Source of the DNA: Patescibacteria group bacterium
Lineage (GTDB): Bacteria > Patescibacteriota > Gracilibacteria > Absconditabacterales > Absconditicoccaceae
Assembly (NCBI GenBank): GCA_022705745.1
Contig: JAKJDW010000005.1
Location: 1 to 64,000, forward strand
Direction of reading: 5' to 3'
Length of the DNA stretch: 64,000 nucleotides
Of this stretch, positions 11,097 through 21,628 are shown piece after piece. The stretch's first letter is position 1, and each line of letters starts with the position of its first letter. Below the pieces are notes generated by a model. That model made no database searches. It was not told the origin of the DNA and saw only the letters and a program-made list of their open reading frames with translations. The position numbers and the translations under genes are program-made.

Positions 11097-12404
11097 TTAT
11101 TCTAAATTCTTTAGTAACTCCTCTTTATCATTCCACTTTCTAGTTCCAAAATTTGTCCATTGGATTGGCTCATGCCCTTTACCAGCTAGCATAACTATAT
11201 CTCCAGGTTTGGCTATCTTTGTAGCAAACTTGATAGCAAACTCTCTTTCTGGAATTGCAAATAGTTTTTTACTTTCAGAACTATTCGTATCAATATCCTG
11301 AATTAATTGCCTTATAATAGCTAATCTATTTTCTGTATCTGGATCATCATCAGTAGCTATCACAATATCAGAATATTTTCGTCATATTTGTCCCATTTCA
11401 GGTCTTTTCAATTTATCTCTATTACCTGGTGCTCCAAAAACCAATATCAACCTATTATCTCATTTTAGAGAATGTAAAAAACTTAATGTCTTTTCTAAAG
11501 CATCAGGGGTATGTGCAAAATCTACAAAATAAGTTATATCATTGTGTACAATCTTTTGCATTCTACCATCCACTCCTGTAAATTCAGATAAAGACTCAAC
11601 ACACTTATTGAAATCTAATCATATTTGCACTCATACACTCAAAGCCGTCAAATAATTATAAACATTATATTCTCATAAGATTTGACAAGTAGTAGGGTAA
11701 GTATTTCATAAATACTTGATATCAAAAGATGTTCAAGTAGCCTTTTCAACAATCTTTTCAGCTCTCAGCATGGATGAACCATGGATAGAAAATGTGATTT
11801 TTTTATCAAAAGCCATTTCATCAAACCAACCTTTACCAATCTTGTCATCAGCTGGGAATGTAGCATATTTTGTTTCTTTTTTATTTTCCAAAACATACTG
11901 AAATAGTTTCTTTTTAACTTTGATATATTCATCCATATCTTTGTGATAATCCAAATGCTCTCTTGTTATGTTTGTAAGTATCGCATAATCAAAAGTTATT
12001 CATTCAAATCTATACTGATCTAGTCCATGAGATGATGTTTCCAATATAGCTATTTTACATCATTGCATCTTTGCATCTGCCAACAATGATTGTAGCTGAT
12101 AAACATCCAAGGATGTCATTTTTTTATCATTTACCATTGTTTCATTTCAGATCTTTATAGACGCTGTACTAATCATCACAGTAGGGGCTAATAATTCATT
12201 TAGCATCTTGTGCAACATATTTGCAACAGTAGTTTTTCAGTTTGTACCTGTTATTCAAATAACAAAAAAATCTTTTGATGGATTCCCATTGATAGTATTT
12301 GCTATTTTTCAATTAATTTTTTTCCATCATTGATAAACAAAACTGGTCTTAATAAATTTATACAACTTATCGTATCATATCAATTTTTTTATCAAGTTTT
12401 TCAT
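11097..12404 (-). CDS. murE: MurE-like Mur ligase (UDP-MurNAc-dipeptide:amino acid ligase), short CPR form
   Basis: 435 residues, ATG 12404 to TAA. It has the Mur ligase P-loop TGTNGKTT at residues 52-59, the ATPase motif ETSSHGLDQYR, a central H-x-D region (HLDYHKD), and the C-terminal ligase domain with TDDDPDTENR and AGKGHE. Canonical MurE has its P-loop near residue 110, so most of the N-terminal UDP-substrate domain is missing. The diaminopimelate-selecting DNPR motif is replaced by DDDPDTE, so the added amino acid cannot be assigned. It adds the third stem-peptide residue in peptidoglycan synthesis, in the cytoplasm. No other mur genes are in the window. Confidence 0.85.
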
Positions 12405-12626
12405 TATTTATAAACTTTGAAATAAATCTACCTTACCAATATAAAAATATCATTATTTTTTACAACATAAATTCACTATTTCGTTTTTTAAGAAAGAAAT
12501 TACACCAATAAAATTCATTATCTTTTTAAAATCTCAACAAATTTACAAATGAATGAAGTTAGTTTTCTCTTGATAATAGTGCGATTTTTGATAAACTGTC
12601 AGTGTTTATTCTTTATGTAAAGAGTC

Positions 12627-12958
12627 ATGACAGTACTGGTCAAGGTCCAAGATAGTACCGGAAATAAAATTGGCTCATTTCATGCAGAAGACGGGAAATC
12701 GCTTGCTGAACTCTGTGCAATGCACGAGATTGAGATCCTTCAAGTTTTGTTCTACAGGTTTTCTGCGGAGTGTATTTGTGTGAGGTGATAGCATGAGCAG
12801 AAGTGGTTCAATTGAATAAAACCTGAGAAACGCTTTTCAATTTAGCGAAAGATGAGGCTTGAAATCCAAAGCAAAGGCTTGCCTGTGTAGGAGGGATAAA
12901 ATCTGAAATGTTTACTGATGACAAAGAGCATATTTTGATTGTTAAAAAAGCTTATTAG
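12627..12958 (+). pseudogene. Decayed plant-type [2Fe-2S] ferredoxin
   Basis: Three frames are needed to read a ferredoxin-like protein. Frame 1 from ATG 12627 gives MTVLVKVQDSTG and KSLAELCAMHEIEI. A short middle piece gives FCSTGF. Another frame gives CGVYLCEVIAGAEVV, then LFNLAKDEAGN and CVGGIKSEMF, to TAG. Joined, this matches the ferredoxin layout C-x4-C-x2-C-x~29-C, but the third cluster Cys is TAT (Tyr). Two frame changes and a lost ligand, all within about 50 bp at the cluster site, point to a broken gene rather than one sequencing error. It lies between the divergent MurE gene and the peptidase E-like gene. Confidence 0.6.
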
Positions 12959-13008
12959 CTAGATTTAAAATATTAATTTTAAAAAATTTTAATTGGTAAC
13001 TTGTTATA

Positions 13009-13626
13009 ATGATTCTTTATTTATGATGAGGTCGAAATCCTGATTGATGAGAGATGGCGTTAAATAATCAACTTGAATGTCTTACAGAGATTTTTAAAAA
13101 GATTTGAACAAGGGAAGTGCTTCATATACCCTTTGCTAGAACTGGTATTATGAAGAAAAATCGTGATGCATTTTGACCAGTAGCGTTTCAGAATTTTGTA
13201 GAGTCTTTGTGAATAGTATATAAAAATGCAACATATATTGAGGATATTGAAGAATTTTCAGGTGATACAATTTATATGAATGGATGAAATGATTGTCTTT
13301 TTCTTCTCGAAATGTGTCTGAATCAATTATTACATAGTGCTCTTTTAAAGACAAAAAATATCATTGGAGAATCTTGTTGAGCTGTGGTGCTTGCAAAACA
13401 TTTCAGTTCTAGTAAAATGGATTCACGAGTGGATTGACTAAATCTCGCTAAAGATAGTATTATAGTCCCTCATTATACAGAGAGGAATAGAGAAAATAAA
13501 CTTTTTGAGGGCAAAGAAAAGTATCAAACAAAATATGCAATAGGAATTGATGAAGCTACCTTTGTAAAGTTTGAAAACTGAAGGTATTGAGATGTGATTT
13601 GATTGTGAAATATACATTATTTATAG
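13009..13626 (+). CDS. Peptidase E-like protein (S51 family, class I glutamine amidotransferase-like fold)
   Basis: 205 residues. ATG 13009 was chosen because it gives the family N-terminus MILYLGG...GGEMA; an internal ATG at 13054 would lose this strand. The nucleophile elbow is GESCGAVV with Ser at about residue 122. Also seen are the family-like IYMNGGND, a VPHYTE segment with a His candidate, and YAIGIDEATFV. S51 enzymes cleave Asp-X dipeptides or cyanophycin. The residue after the Ser is Cys rather than the usual Ala. A TATAAT box overlaps the ATG (13005-13010), so transcription could also start inside the gene. Slightly short for the family (about 230). Confidence 0.75.
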
Positions 13627-13908
13627 ATATATAGAATACTTGACATTGTTTTAAAAGGATAGAAAGTTGATTAGTGGTCTCTGTTTTGAATGCTTAATTA
13701 TGAACTTTAAACTCTGAATTGCTTTATGGCTATTATTAAATTTGAACGCGCATTTCTTTTGTTGCTCATTCAGCAAGATGCTGGGGCATACAACACCTTC
13801 TATCTACAAACCGTGGATATTTTTTTTCGTTATTTGATGAGTAATTTTTTTCTTTCTCGTGAGCAAAGCGAACATTTATCACTTTATCATGAACAAAGTT
13901 CACCCTGC

Positions 13909-14604
13909 TTAACGGAGCGAATTTCTAAGCGACCAAGCTCAAACAATACTAGCTGTTTCCATCCTAAGAACAGTGTCTCCAAGTGAAATTAAATCAAAAT
14001 TTTTTCAAAAATTTTCATAATCTTTTTGAGTAAATCATCACTCTGGTCAAACAATTCATATAATATTTGCTTGTGAGTCATACGAAGGAATCACTTTTTG
14101 ATCCACCATATCAAAAACAATAATTTTTTTATTTTGGAGTACTGGAAAAATATTTTTTACAAATTCTATTTTGGGAAGTTTCCATCATCGTGACTGCTCT
14201 ACCGCTTCTTGACTGATTTTTTGTAATCTTTCTCACTTTTTATTGTTCCAATCTTTTAACACAGATCTTTCACTAGGTCGGAAATATATTTCATCTACTC
14301 AAATTTCAGAAAGCTTTTGAACAATTAGTTCTGCCTTTGACCATTTATTTGGCATAGCTACAACAATTCATATATTTTTATTTGAAACATCTTTTGTCTG
14401 TAAAATAGTTTCCAAAATTTTTCCAGTAATAGAAAACTTATCCCAATTAGAGATCTCTAACTGATATCTCGTATTTTCTTTTTGAGCAAAAAATTTATCT
14501 CATATTTTCATTCTCAAAACTTTTCTAGTTTGCTCCAAAATTTCTGGATTTGATATTATTATTTTATCTCAATTTTGCTTGAAATCTGTGATAAAAAGTT
14601 GCAT
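13909..14604 (-). CDS. rsmE: 16S rRNA m3U1498 methyltransferase RsmE
   Basis: 231 residues, ATG 14604 to TAA. The trefoil-knot SAM site is clear: GIVGPEGGF at about residue 183-191 and LGDTVLRMETA at about 208-218. The N-terminal half has the PUA-like start and SERSVLK/EAVEQS motifs of RsmE. It methylates N3 of U1498 in 16S rRNA. Four consecutive glycines near the knot are partly encoded by TGA. It converges on the peptidase E-like gene, with 282 bp between the stops in which I see no gene. Confidence 0.9.
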
Positions 14605-14787
14605 TATTTACATGGATAAAACTATAAAAGAAAGATTTAATTTATCATTCCAACGAATAATCTTTAATCGTTTTAAATTTAAACAATCCTTTTCAAAAAT
14701 CTAGTAAAATACAAAAAATCTTTAAAATTTGAAATTGTTTTTGAAATAAGTATAAACTTATAAAATTTATCATTAAAAATTTAAATT

Positions 14788-15300
14788 ATGAAAAAGGTCC
14801 TTATAGTAATAGCGAACAACGGATTTCAAGATTATGAATTTTGAGTACCTTTTGATATGTTTACACATGCCTGAATCTCTGTCAGTGTAGCTGCCTGAAA
14901 AATTTGAGAATGTATTTGAGTTTTTGGCTCAAAAACTGTAGCAGATATAGAATTAGAAAAAGTAAAATGAGAAAATTATGATATGATCATATTCATATGA
15001 TGATGAGGAGCTTATGCTCAATATTTTTGAAATAAAGAGTATCTCAGAATTGCCAAAGAAGCAAAAAAACTATGAGCTATCTGTATTACACCCATGATAC
15101 TAAGCGCTTCCGGAGTATTTAACGGGAAAACAGTCACCTCACGAGATCAAAATTGAGTTCAAAAGAAATTTATTCAAAATAATTGAGGATTTTGGGTAGA
15201 CAAAAATGTAGTGGTTTCAGGAAATATTATCACTGCCAACGGTCCAGAATCAGCAAAAGAATTCGCCGAAAAATGTTTGGAAATGATAAGGAATAGTTAA
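14788..15300 (+). CDS. DJ-1/PfpI-family protein
   Basis: 170 residues, ATG 14788 to TAA. The fold markers are the N-terminal strand KKVLIVIANNGFQDYE, the IGGGGA turn and the nucleophile-elbow strand GAICITP with Cys at about residue 99. Members include glyoxalases/deglycases, chaperones and proteases; the residue after the Cys (Ile, not His) argues against a PfpI-type protease triad. Substrate unknown. It is divergent from rsmE and followed by an AT-rich repeat spacer. In-frame TGA codons supply most glycines. Confidence 0.85.
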
Positions 15301-15512
15301 AAGTTATAAAGTTAAAAGTTTATAAAGTTGCAAGTTATAAAGCTCTTAATAACTTTAAGAACTTTACAAACTTTATGAACTTTACAAACTTAGCTTCGCG
15401 AACAGCACCCGGTGGTAGGATATGAACTTTACAAACTTTACGATACTGTCTAGCTTGAAAAACTTTCCAACTTTTTTATAAACATTCTAATTTACCAAAA
15501 AAATAGTTTTTT
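15301..15512. repeat. AT-rich spacer built of AACTTTA/AAAGTT words
   Basis: No gene. The spacer consists of direct and inverted copies of words like aagtttataaag, aactttacaaactt and aactttatgaact (15301-15480), so it can form long imperfect hairpins. A G+C-richer stretch (about 15393-15418, gcgaacagcacccggtggtagg) interrupts it. Similar words recur in other spacers of the window (33035-33120, 47755-47815, 48515-48555). Confidence 0.6.
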
Positions 15513-17672
15513 ATGTTAAATAAAAATTTCAGATATATTGCACTGGATTTTGAAACTACAGGTTTAGATCCAAAAAAAGATGAGGCCATCCAAATAGGAC
15601 TAGCAGAAATTGATGTAAATTGAAAAATAATAAAAGAATTTAAATCTTTTTTGAAACCACAAAAAGATATCAAAGAACTCAAAGATTTTGTAGCTTACAT
15701 TACTTGAATATCTCTAGATGACTTACAAGAAGCACCTAGTATTTTTGACTTACAAAAAGAGATTTTTGATTTTTTGGGAGAAAATGTGATTTTGATATGA
15801 CACAATATCCAATTTGATATAGATTTTTTAAAAAAATATTTCCAAAATATAAAATATTATGACCAAATAGATACCATGTACTTAGCTCAAAATTTTGTCC
15901 ATTTTGCCCCTAGTTATGCTTTGGATGTATTAGTAGAGTATCTATTTCCCAAAAAAGAATTTAAAAAAAATTTTCAAAACATACACCAGATTCCAGACTT
16001 TGATTCTCAAAGTACCCATGATGCATTATTTGACTCAAAAAATTCACTATGCTTATTTGTTTATATAGTACAAGATATCTTATTTTTGATAAAAACCTAC
16101 CCCATTTTGTCCAATTTTATTCAAAAAAATCTATGATTATATCACAAAATCTTAAATTACAAAGTAGACCGGGCCAGTAAAAAAAACTGGAAATTAGAAC
16201 TACCAAAATTAGAAAAGCAGTTTCCAGGCGAGATTTCCTTAAAATCCAAAGATAAAATAAACTTGAGAGAGTTAAAACACAAAGGGAAATATTTTATATG
16301 AAATGTAGACATCGATAAAATAATTGCCACTATAGTATGATCAAATAAAACCATAATTTTATCCTTTGCTAGTGTAGCAAAATTAAATATCGTAAAAAAT
16401 ATTTTGAATGACATGTGAATGAAAAACATAGGTTTTGTGAGAGGAAACTTAATTATCAACAAAACAAAATTCAATACATTTTTAAATAAAGAAAGCTTTT
16501 CCGATAATGAACTTTTGTTTATTTTCAAATACATGTCTCATGTTAGACACAAAATGTCTATATTAGATTTAAACACAAAATTTGATTTCAAAATAAACTA
16601 TTATATTCAAGATGATAAAAAGAATAAAAAATATCCAGTCATACTAACTACTCATTTAGGTTTATTTACAATTTTAAACGAAAAAAAACATATTTATTAC
16701 AAATACGATATCTGTTTTTTTGATCCAGAAATGTGGTATAGATCCTATAATTCTTTTTTATCAAATAACTATGATTTATATTCAAGTTTAAACTTTTTAG
16801 AAACTTTATATTACAAATATACTTTAAATAATCAGGAAAGCACAAAAGAGCTTTTAGAAAATTTTGCAAGATTTTTTGAGGTTTTCATGGGGGTTTTGTT
16901 TGCTGAAACAAAAAAACATTTCGTAAATATACAAGATAATTATATCACATTAAATCCAATCATTGATCATATAAATTTCCATGAAACAAATGCCTTGATA
17001 AAACAATTTGATAAGCATAAAACATTGTTGGAAGCTGATTTAGATAGCGAAGATTTTAAAAAATTATGGTGAGGAATAGATAAAATGTTTAATATTTTAT
17101 CTGGATTAGTGCAAATAAATAAAATAATGTATGGACAGTCTGACTTTTATTTTACTTATTGAGAAGCTACAAATTTTACAAACCGAGATGAGTTTGCAGA
17201 TATCTTTGCATCTCATACTTTATTTTTGTCTAATTTCGACAAATCTTGTAATAAAATTATGAATTCAAATGATATAGAATATACAAAATATAATCTTAAT
17301 TTCAAAAAAATTTGAGATATAGATAATGTAATAAGCTTTTTAAACAAAGAACTATCCACAAATTCAGACAAAACCTTTTTTGTAATATCTACCATAAAAT
17401 TGGAATCTAAAGAACTCTTTGAAAAAATATATGAAGCAGGATTGGATCAAAAGGCTTTATTATTAGTCGAGAACATTACTTGATCTTTGGGAAAAAATAT
17501 TTTCAAAGCAAAAAACAATGGTCCCAAAATTATTGTAGGTGGATACAATTTCTTTATACGATTACTATCCAATAAAATCAATATTGACATTTGTGTTGAT
17601 TTTAATATAAAATGAAAGTTGTCAGAATATCTTTTAAATGATATGCAACGATATGCTAAATATAAAAAATAA
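15513..17672 (+). CDS. DEDDh exonuclease fused to a DinG-like region lacking helicase motifs
   Basis: 719 residues, ATG 15513 to TAA. Residues 8-180 are a DnaQ-type exonuclease: DFETTG (12-17), HNIQFDIDFL (97-106), and H169/D174 in THDALFDS. The remaining ~520 residues follow the layout of DinG/XPD helicases (a TIILSFASVAKL strand near 279, VILTTHLGLFTIL, FFDPEMW near 402-408, TFFVIST near 620, KIIVGGYNFF). However, no GxGK[ST] Walker A is present and the DEAH position reads DPEM, so ATP hydrolysis is unlikely. The fusion order equals Bacillus-type DinG (epsilon-DinG). Probably a repair exonuclease with a structural helicase-like domain. The next gene overlaps its 3' end by 20 bp. Confidence 0.78.
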
Positions 17673-18621
17673 TAATCTATTTATTCTGCTAAAGTTTATA
17701 TGAGCTGTAATAATTTTTTATTTATGAATCAAATTTAGCGTTTGTTTTGTATGAGAAAAAACAAGTATAGTAGATGAACAGCTATATAACACATGAACTA
17801 GCATGGATAATTTAGACGAATCTCGGAAAGATTTATTGGAAAAACATGAAATTGCTGAAACAGAGCCAACAGAAACTATAGATGATTACAAAGAATTAAA
17901 AGAAGAACAAAATGAATATTTATTGAAATTCCAAACAATCTGCTCTTCCAATGCTTGATTATGTGCAAAAATCAAGTTTCAATGAGAATTTGATGCACAA
18001 GACAAATATATGTATTTAGCTAGTTCTTTGTATGTTTTAAAACATATAGAAAATAACCAACAATTTGGGAAGGCTGTAAAACAACAACTCAAGGAAATTA
18101 AAATAAATAATGAAATAGCCAGTAGAAGATGATTCGCTGGTTGGGATACTGTTACAATAAATTTATGAATGGTAAAATCCTATGTTGAGTTTTTGGAACT
18201 TATTACTCATGAAATGTGACATATCGTAGATTTAGGGATGATTAGATGATTCAGCAAACAAAAAGACTGAAATTACACAGAATTTGGAAATGAGGTTTTT
18301 GAAATAGATGATCCTTCTATAATGTTTTATAAATTATCTCGACAAAGTGAAAAAATTAGAAAAGCTGATGCAAGAAAAGATGATTTTTGTAGTAGCTATG
18401 GTATGACAGACCCTTTTGAAGATTTCGCTGAATGTCATAATTTATACTTAAATCACAATGCTGTATTTGTTTATCGAGCCAAAAACAATGAAATCATGAA
18501 ACAAAAATACAATTTCATTGCAAATCTATATTGATGAAAATATCTATTTGATTCTACTAAAGACTTAGATAGAGCAAAAATAAATTGATCATGGAGACCT
18601 TGGGATACTACCAAAATGTAA
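17653..18621 (+). CDS. Membrane-anchored zinc metallopeptidase (HEMGH)
   Basis: 322 residues. ATG 17653 lies inside the end of the upstream gene and gives an N-terminal membrane segment (LFILLKFIGAVIIFYLG); a later ATG at 17803 would remove it. A gluzincin-type zinc motif HEMGH is at residues 186-190, and a candidate glutamate ligand lies in PFEDFAE (256-260) about 65 residues on. The site would face outside the cytoplasm. The family was not recognised beyond the metallopeptidase signature. It leads a block of secreted proteins and is followed by a strong terminator, so it is probably cotranscribed with the exonuclease gene. Confidence 0.78.
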
Positions 18622-18679
18622 AAACTTTCATTAAAAACATAGAAATAAAACATAGAAATAATGTGTTTGTCAAGTCAAG

Positions 18680-18706
18680 ACTAACTTAAAAGTTAGTTTT
18701 TTTTTC
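18680..18706 (+). terminator. Rho-independent terminator
   Basis: Perfect 8-bp stem actaactt/aagttagt (18680-18687, 18690-18697) with a 2-base loop, followed by a run of nine T. It lies 58 bp after the metallopeptidase stop and before the next secreted-protein gene. Confidence 0.85.
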
Positions 18707-18763
18707 TTTTTCTATGATTTTGCTTATAATTCATATAGTTTTATAGACTTCTTTAATATAAAC

Positions 18764-20461
18764 ATGAAAAAATCAAAAAAAACTATAATATATTTAATTA
18801 TAATAATATCTGTTTTTGTTTTTCAAAATGTTTTTTTTGACATTAAATTATTTGCAGACGACAATGTAAAAGTCTTGGAAGCAATAGCAGAATCCTGTAT
18901 TGTTCATTGAATATGATACAGCTTTGACAAAGACAAATGATGTGTTTGTGATAATCCAGCAAAAGACGACAAATGCGAAAATGGTTTTGTAAAAAACAAA
19001 TATTGATGTTGTATCGGATCTTGCGGAGTCTGTTCTTCAAATTCTGTAGAATTTCAAAAATACATAAATTTTCAAGTAGAACTATATGGCTTATTATTAG
19101 AAGAACTAAACCAAGATAAAGAAAACAAACAAAGTGGTGGTTTTAGACAAGGCGGTTTATTTAGTTCCAGAGTGTTATCTATTCCAGTAAACATACGAAA
19201 ATCTCGAACTAAAATATTTAAAAAAGTTGGACAGGAATATGTTGATACAAAAAGCACAATAGTGGTGTGAAGTACCATAATTACCTCCATAGTAACAGAA
19301 TCCAGAAAAGACATGCTTGGTGGTTTGATGATTTTGTATAAAAGTAAAGCTCTCGTCAGAGAACGAAATACTATACAAAGTTTAGATTTAATTGTTTACG
19401 ATTTAATGCGAGACCTTAATACTACATGATTATGGAATAAGGAAATTTCTAATGATACAAAAATAAAACTAGAACAATTAAATAAAAAATACATCAAAAC
19501 AGAACAAAACCAAAAATGAATGTTTGAAAAATTTTATCTTCAATGAAGCATAAAATATAAAGATCTAATAAATGTTTCAAAAAAGATCAATTCTTTAATG
19601 AAAAATTTCATATTAACATGAAAAGAGGGAGACTCTTTTATGAAAAGTTTTGAAAAAGAGTTTTCAAAAGGAAATATTGTAGTACAATTCAGCGAACATC
19701 GAAAAAACAATCTAATAAATGATTATGTTTGTGCTAGAAGAATTAATGCTTGTAAAGAAGACTTTAGTCACCTTATCAATGTAAATTGATTAAAAAACTC
19801 TTTTTCAAATTCTATGAGCATTATCAAGCAGGCGAATAAAAATTTAGCAGAAATTTTTACTGATAAAGAAAAACATAAAGATAAAGAATCAAATCCTTAT
19901 TGATTGACAGACAAACAAATCGAACTCCTAAGAACAATATATGGAATAAACACATCTAAAATAACTCAACAACAAGGAGTAACATTAGGTTATGTTTTTA
20001 AAAAAACAGCACAAGTATATAACCAAATAAAGAATCAAGTAAATCTTAAAATTTCTGACTATGCTACAAAAAAACAAGAACAAGAAAACAAAAAAAATAT
20101 AAAAAATACAAAAAATAAAGAACAAGATGAAAAATATATTAACAAATTATCAAAAGAAGAACAAAAAAAAATAGAAAAAGCTTTAAAAGAACAAACTGAA
20201 AAAATAGAAAAAGGAGAGACAACCATAGCTTTTACAAACATCATAGAAACTATTTTAAATGAAAGAGATGAAAATAAAGAAATAATTCTGTTTTATGATA
20301 CCAATTCTACCAACAGATATTTCACGGAAACAATCGGACTAATTCAAGATATCATTAAAAATGATATATGAAACAAGGATACACAGGGATTAGTGAAATA
20401 TCTATGAGAAGCCTGCACATATCAATGTGCAAACAAAGGAACGACAAATTGCTTTAAATAA
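18764..20461 (+). CDS. Large secreted protein with Cys-rich N-terminus and charged C-terminal helix
   Basis: 565 residues, ATG 18764 to TAA. Signal peptide (KKTIIYLIIIISVFVFQNVF). Residues ~45-90 contain eleven Cys in patterns such as GCVCDNPAKDDKC and CCIGSCGVC, likely disulfide bonded outside the cytoplasm. A Gly-rich patch (SGGFRQGGLFSS) follows, and near 430-480 is a Lys/Glu/Gln-rich coiled-coil segment. The C-terminus has two further Cys pairs. I do not recognise the family. First gene of a four-gene run (18764-25376) with 12-138 bp gaps or overlaps, probably one operon of envelope proteins. Confidence 0.75.
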
Positions 20462-20473
20462 TACTTATACAAA

Positions 20474-21628
20474 ATGAAAAAAGAAAAAACTATAATTAAA
20501 ACAATATTAATAATACTACTAGCAAATCTGTGAGTTTATTTTTCGTTTGCTTCAGCTTGAAATCTTAGTTGCAATAGTATGGGTTTGCTATTAAGTGCGG
20601 ATCTTACCAAGCTATCCGAGTTATGAAGTGTTAAACTTATAAGTCAAAATTTTTGTGAGCATGTACACAATTCTAAATGTGAAGATAATATTGATGCTCA
20701 TGATTCTGACTATTTTGATGCAAACCAATCTATCTTTTTAACTCTACTATGTGATAATGTGGGAAAAGGGCAAAATTTTACATTTATAAACAGAACTGAA
20801 AATGACTCTATCTTAAAGAAAAGAGCCTTTTCTGATTTCAACATTTATAATTATAATATGGAAGACATAAACTATTGCGATTCAAAAACAAATATGAATT
20901 GATGTGACTTTCCCAAACATTTACCAAAAATGTTTAATGAAATTATTAATGATTATTTTAACATATGACAAGCTAGAATATATGGTATAAAGTGATTTCA
21001 AGAAAAAATTAATCCTATTATTTCTGCAAACGAATTTTCTGATGAAAATTTTCTTATAAAAATTTGCGACCCAAGCAACAAACAATATTATACAAAATCT
21101 TGTAAGTATTTAAGCAACTACATGAAAAAAGCTAATCAATTATTGATAAAAACCAAAGTAGTTGATGTCAAAAAACTAACAGAACAAAATAAAAATTTTG
21201 ATTGTGATAATAAGTTTTCAGAAAACATTCTATATTGTGGTTTGTTGGGAAGTGACAACAATCTTAGTGATAATTTTCTAAATCTTATTTATAATGAATA
21301 TTTATGGTATCGCTTATTTATGGAATATTATAGCACAAATCTATCTACAAACCCAGACCTATCAAATCTAATATCAAACTCCAATGCAGAAAAATTAAAA
21401 GACAACAAAGAAAAAATAATTTGATTACAACAAAATAATACGAAAATCAAAAAAGCTCTAAGTGATTCCTTAAGAACCTTATCAGAAATAGCTCAAACCT
21501 TCCCACTACATATCTGATTTACAATGTATCAGGAAAATGCAAATATATTTATGAAAGAATTATCTAAAATATACCCTCCTATTAGGACTTTAGCCGATAA
21601 ACTTAAAAATGTTCAAAAAACAGACTAA
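20474..21628 (+). CDS. Secreted protein of unknown function
   Basis: 384 residues, ATG 20474 (12 bp after the previous stop) to TAA. Signal peptide (IIKTILIILLANLGVYFSFA, cleavage near SAG). Cys residues occur through the first 260 residues, often with Asn/Asp-rich surroundings. The C-terminal third is helical (SDSLRTLSEIAQTFPLH). The next gene starts inside its last 20 bases, so translation is probably coupled. No recognised domain. Confidence 0.72.

Noticed and set aside
13726-13986. Plus-strand open frame of 86 residues (MAIIKFERAFLLLL...)
   Set aside because: It overlaps the 3' end of rsmE on the other strand, matches no family and has no upstream signals; rsmE is well supported.
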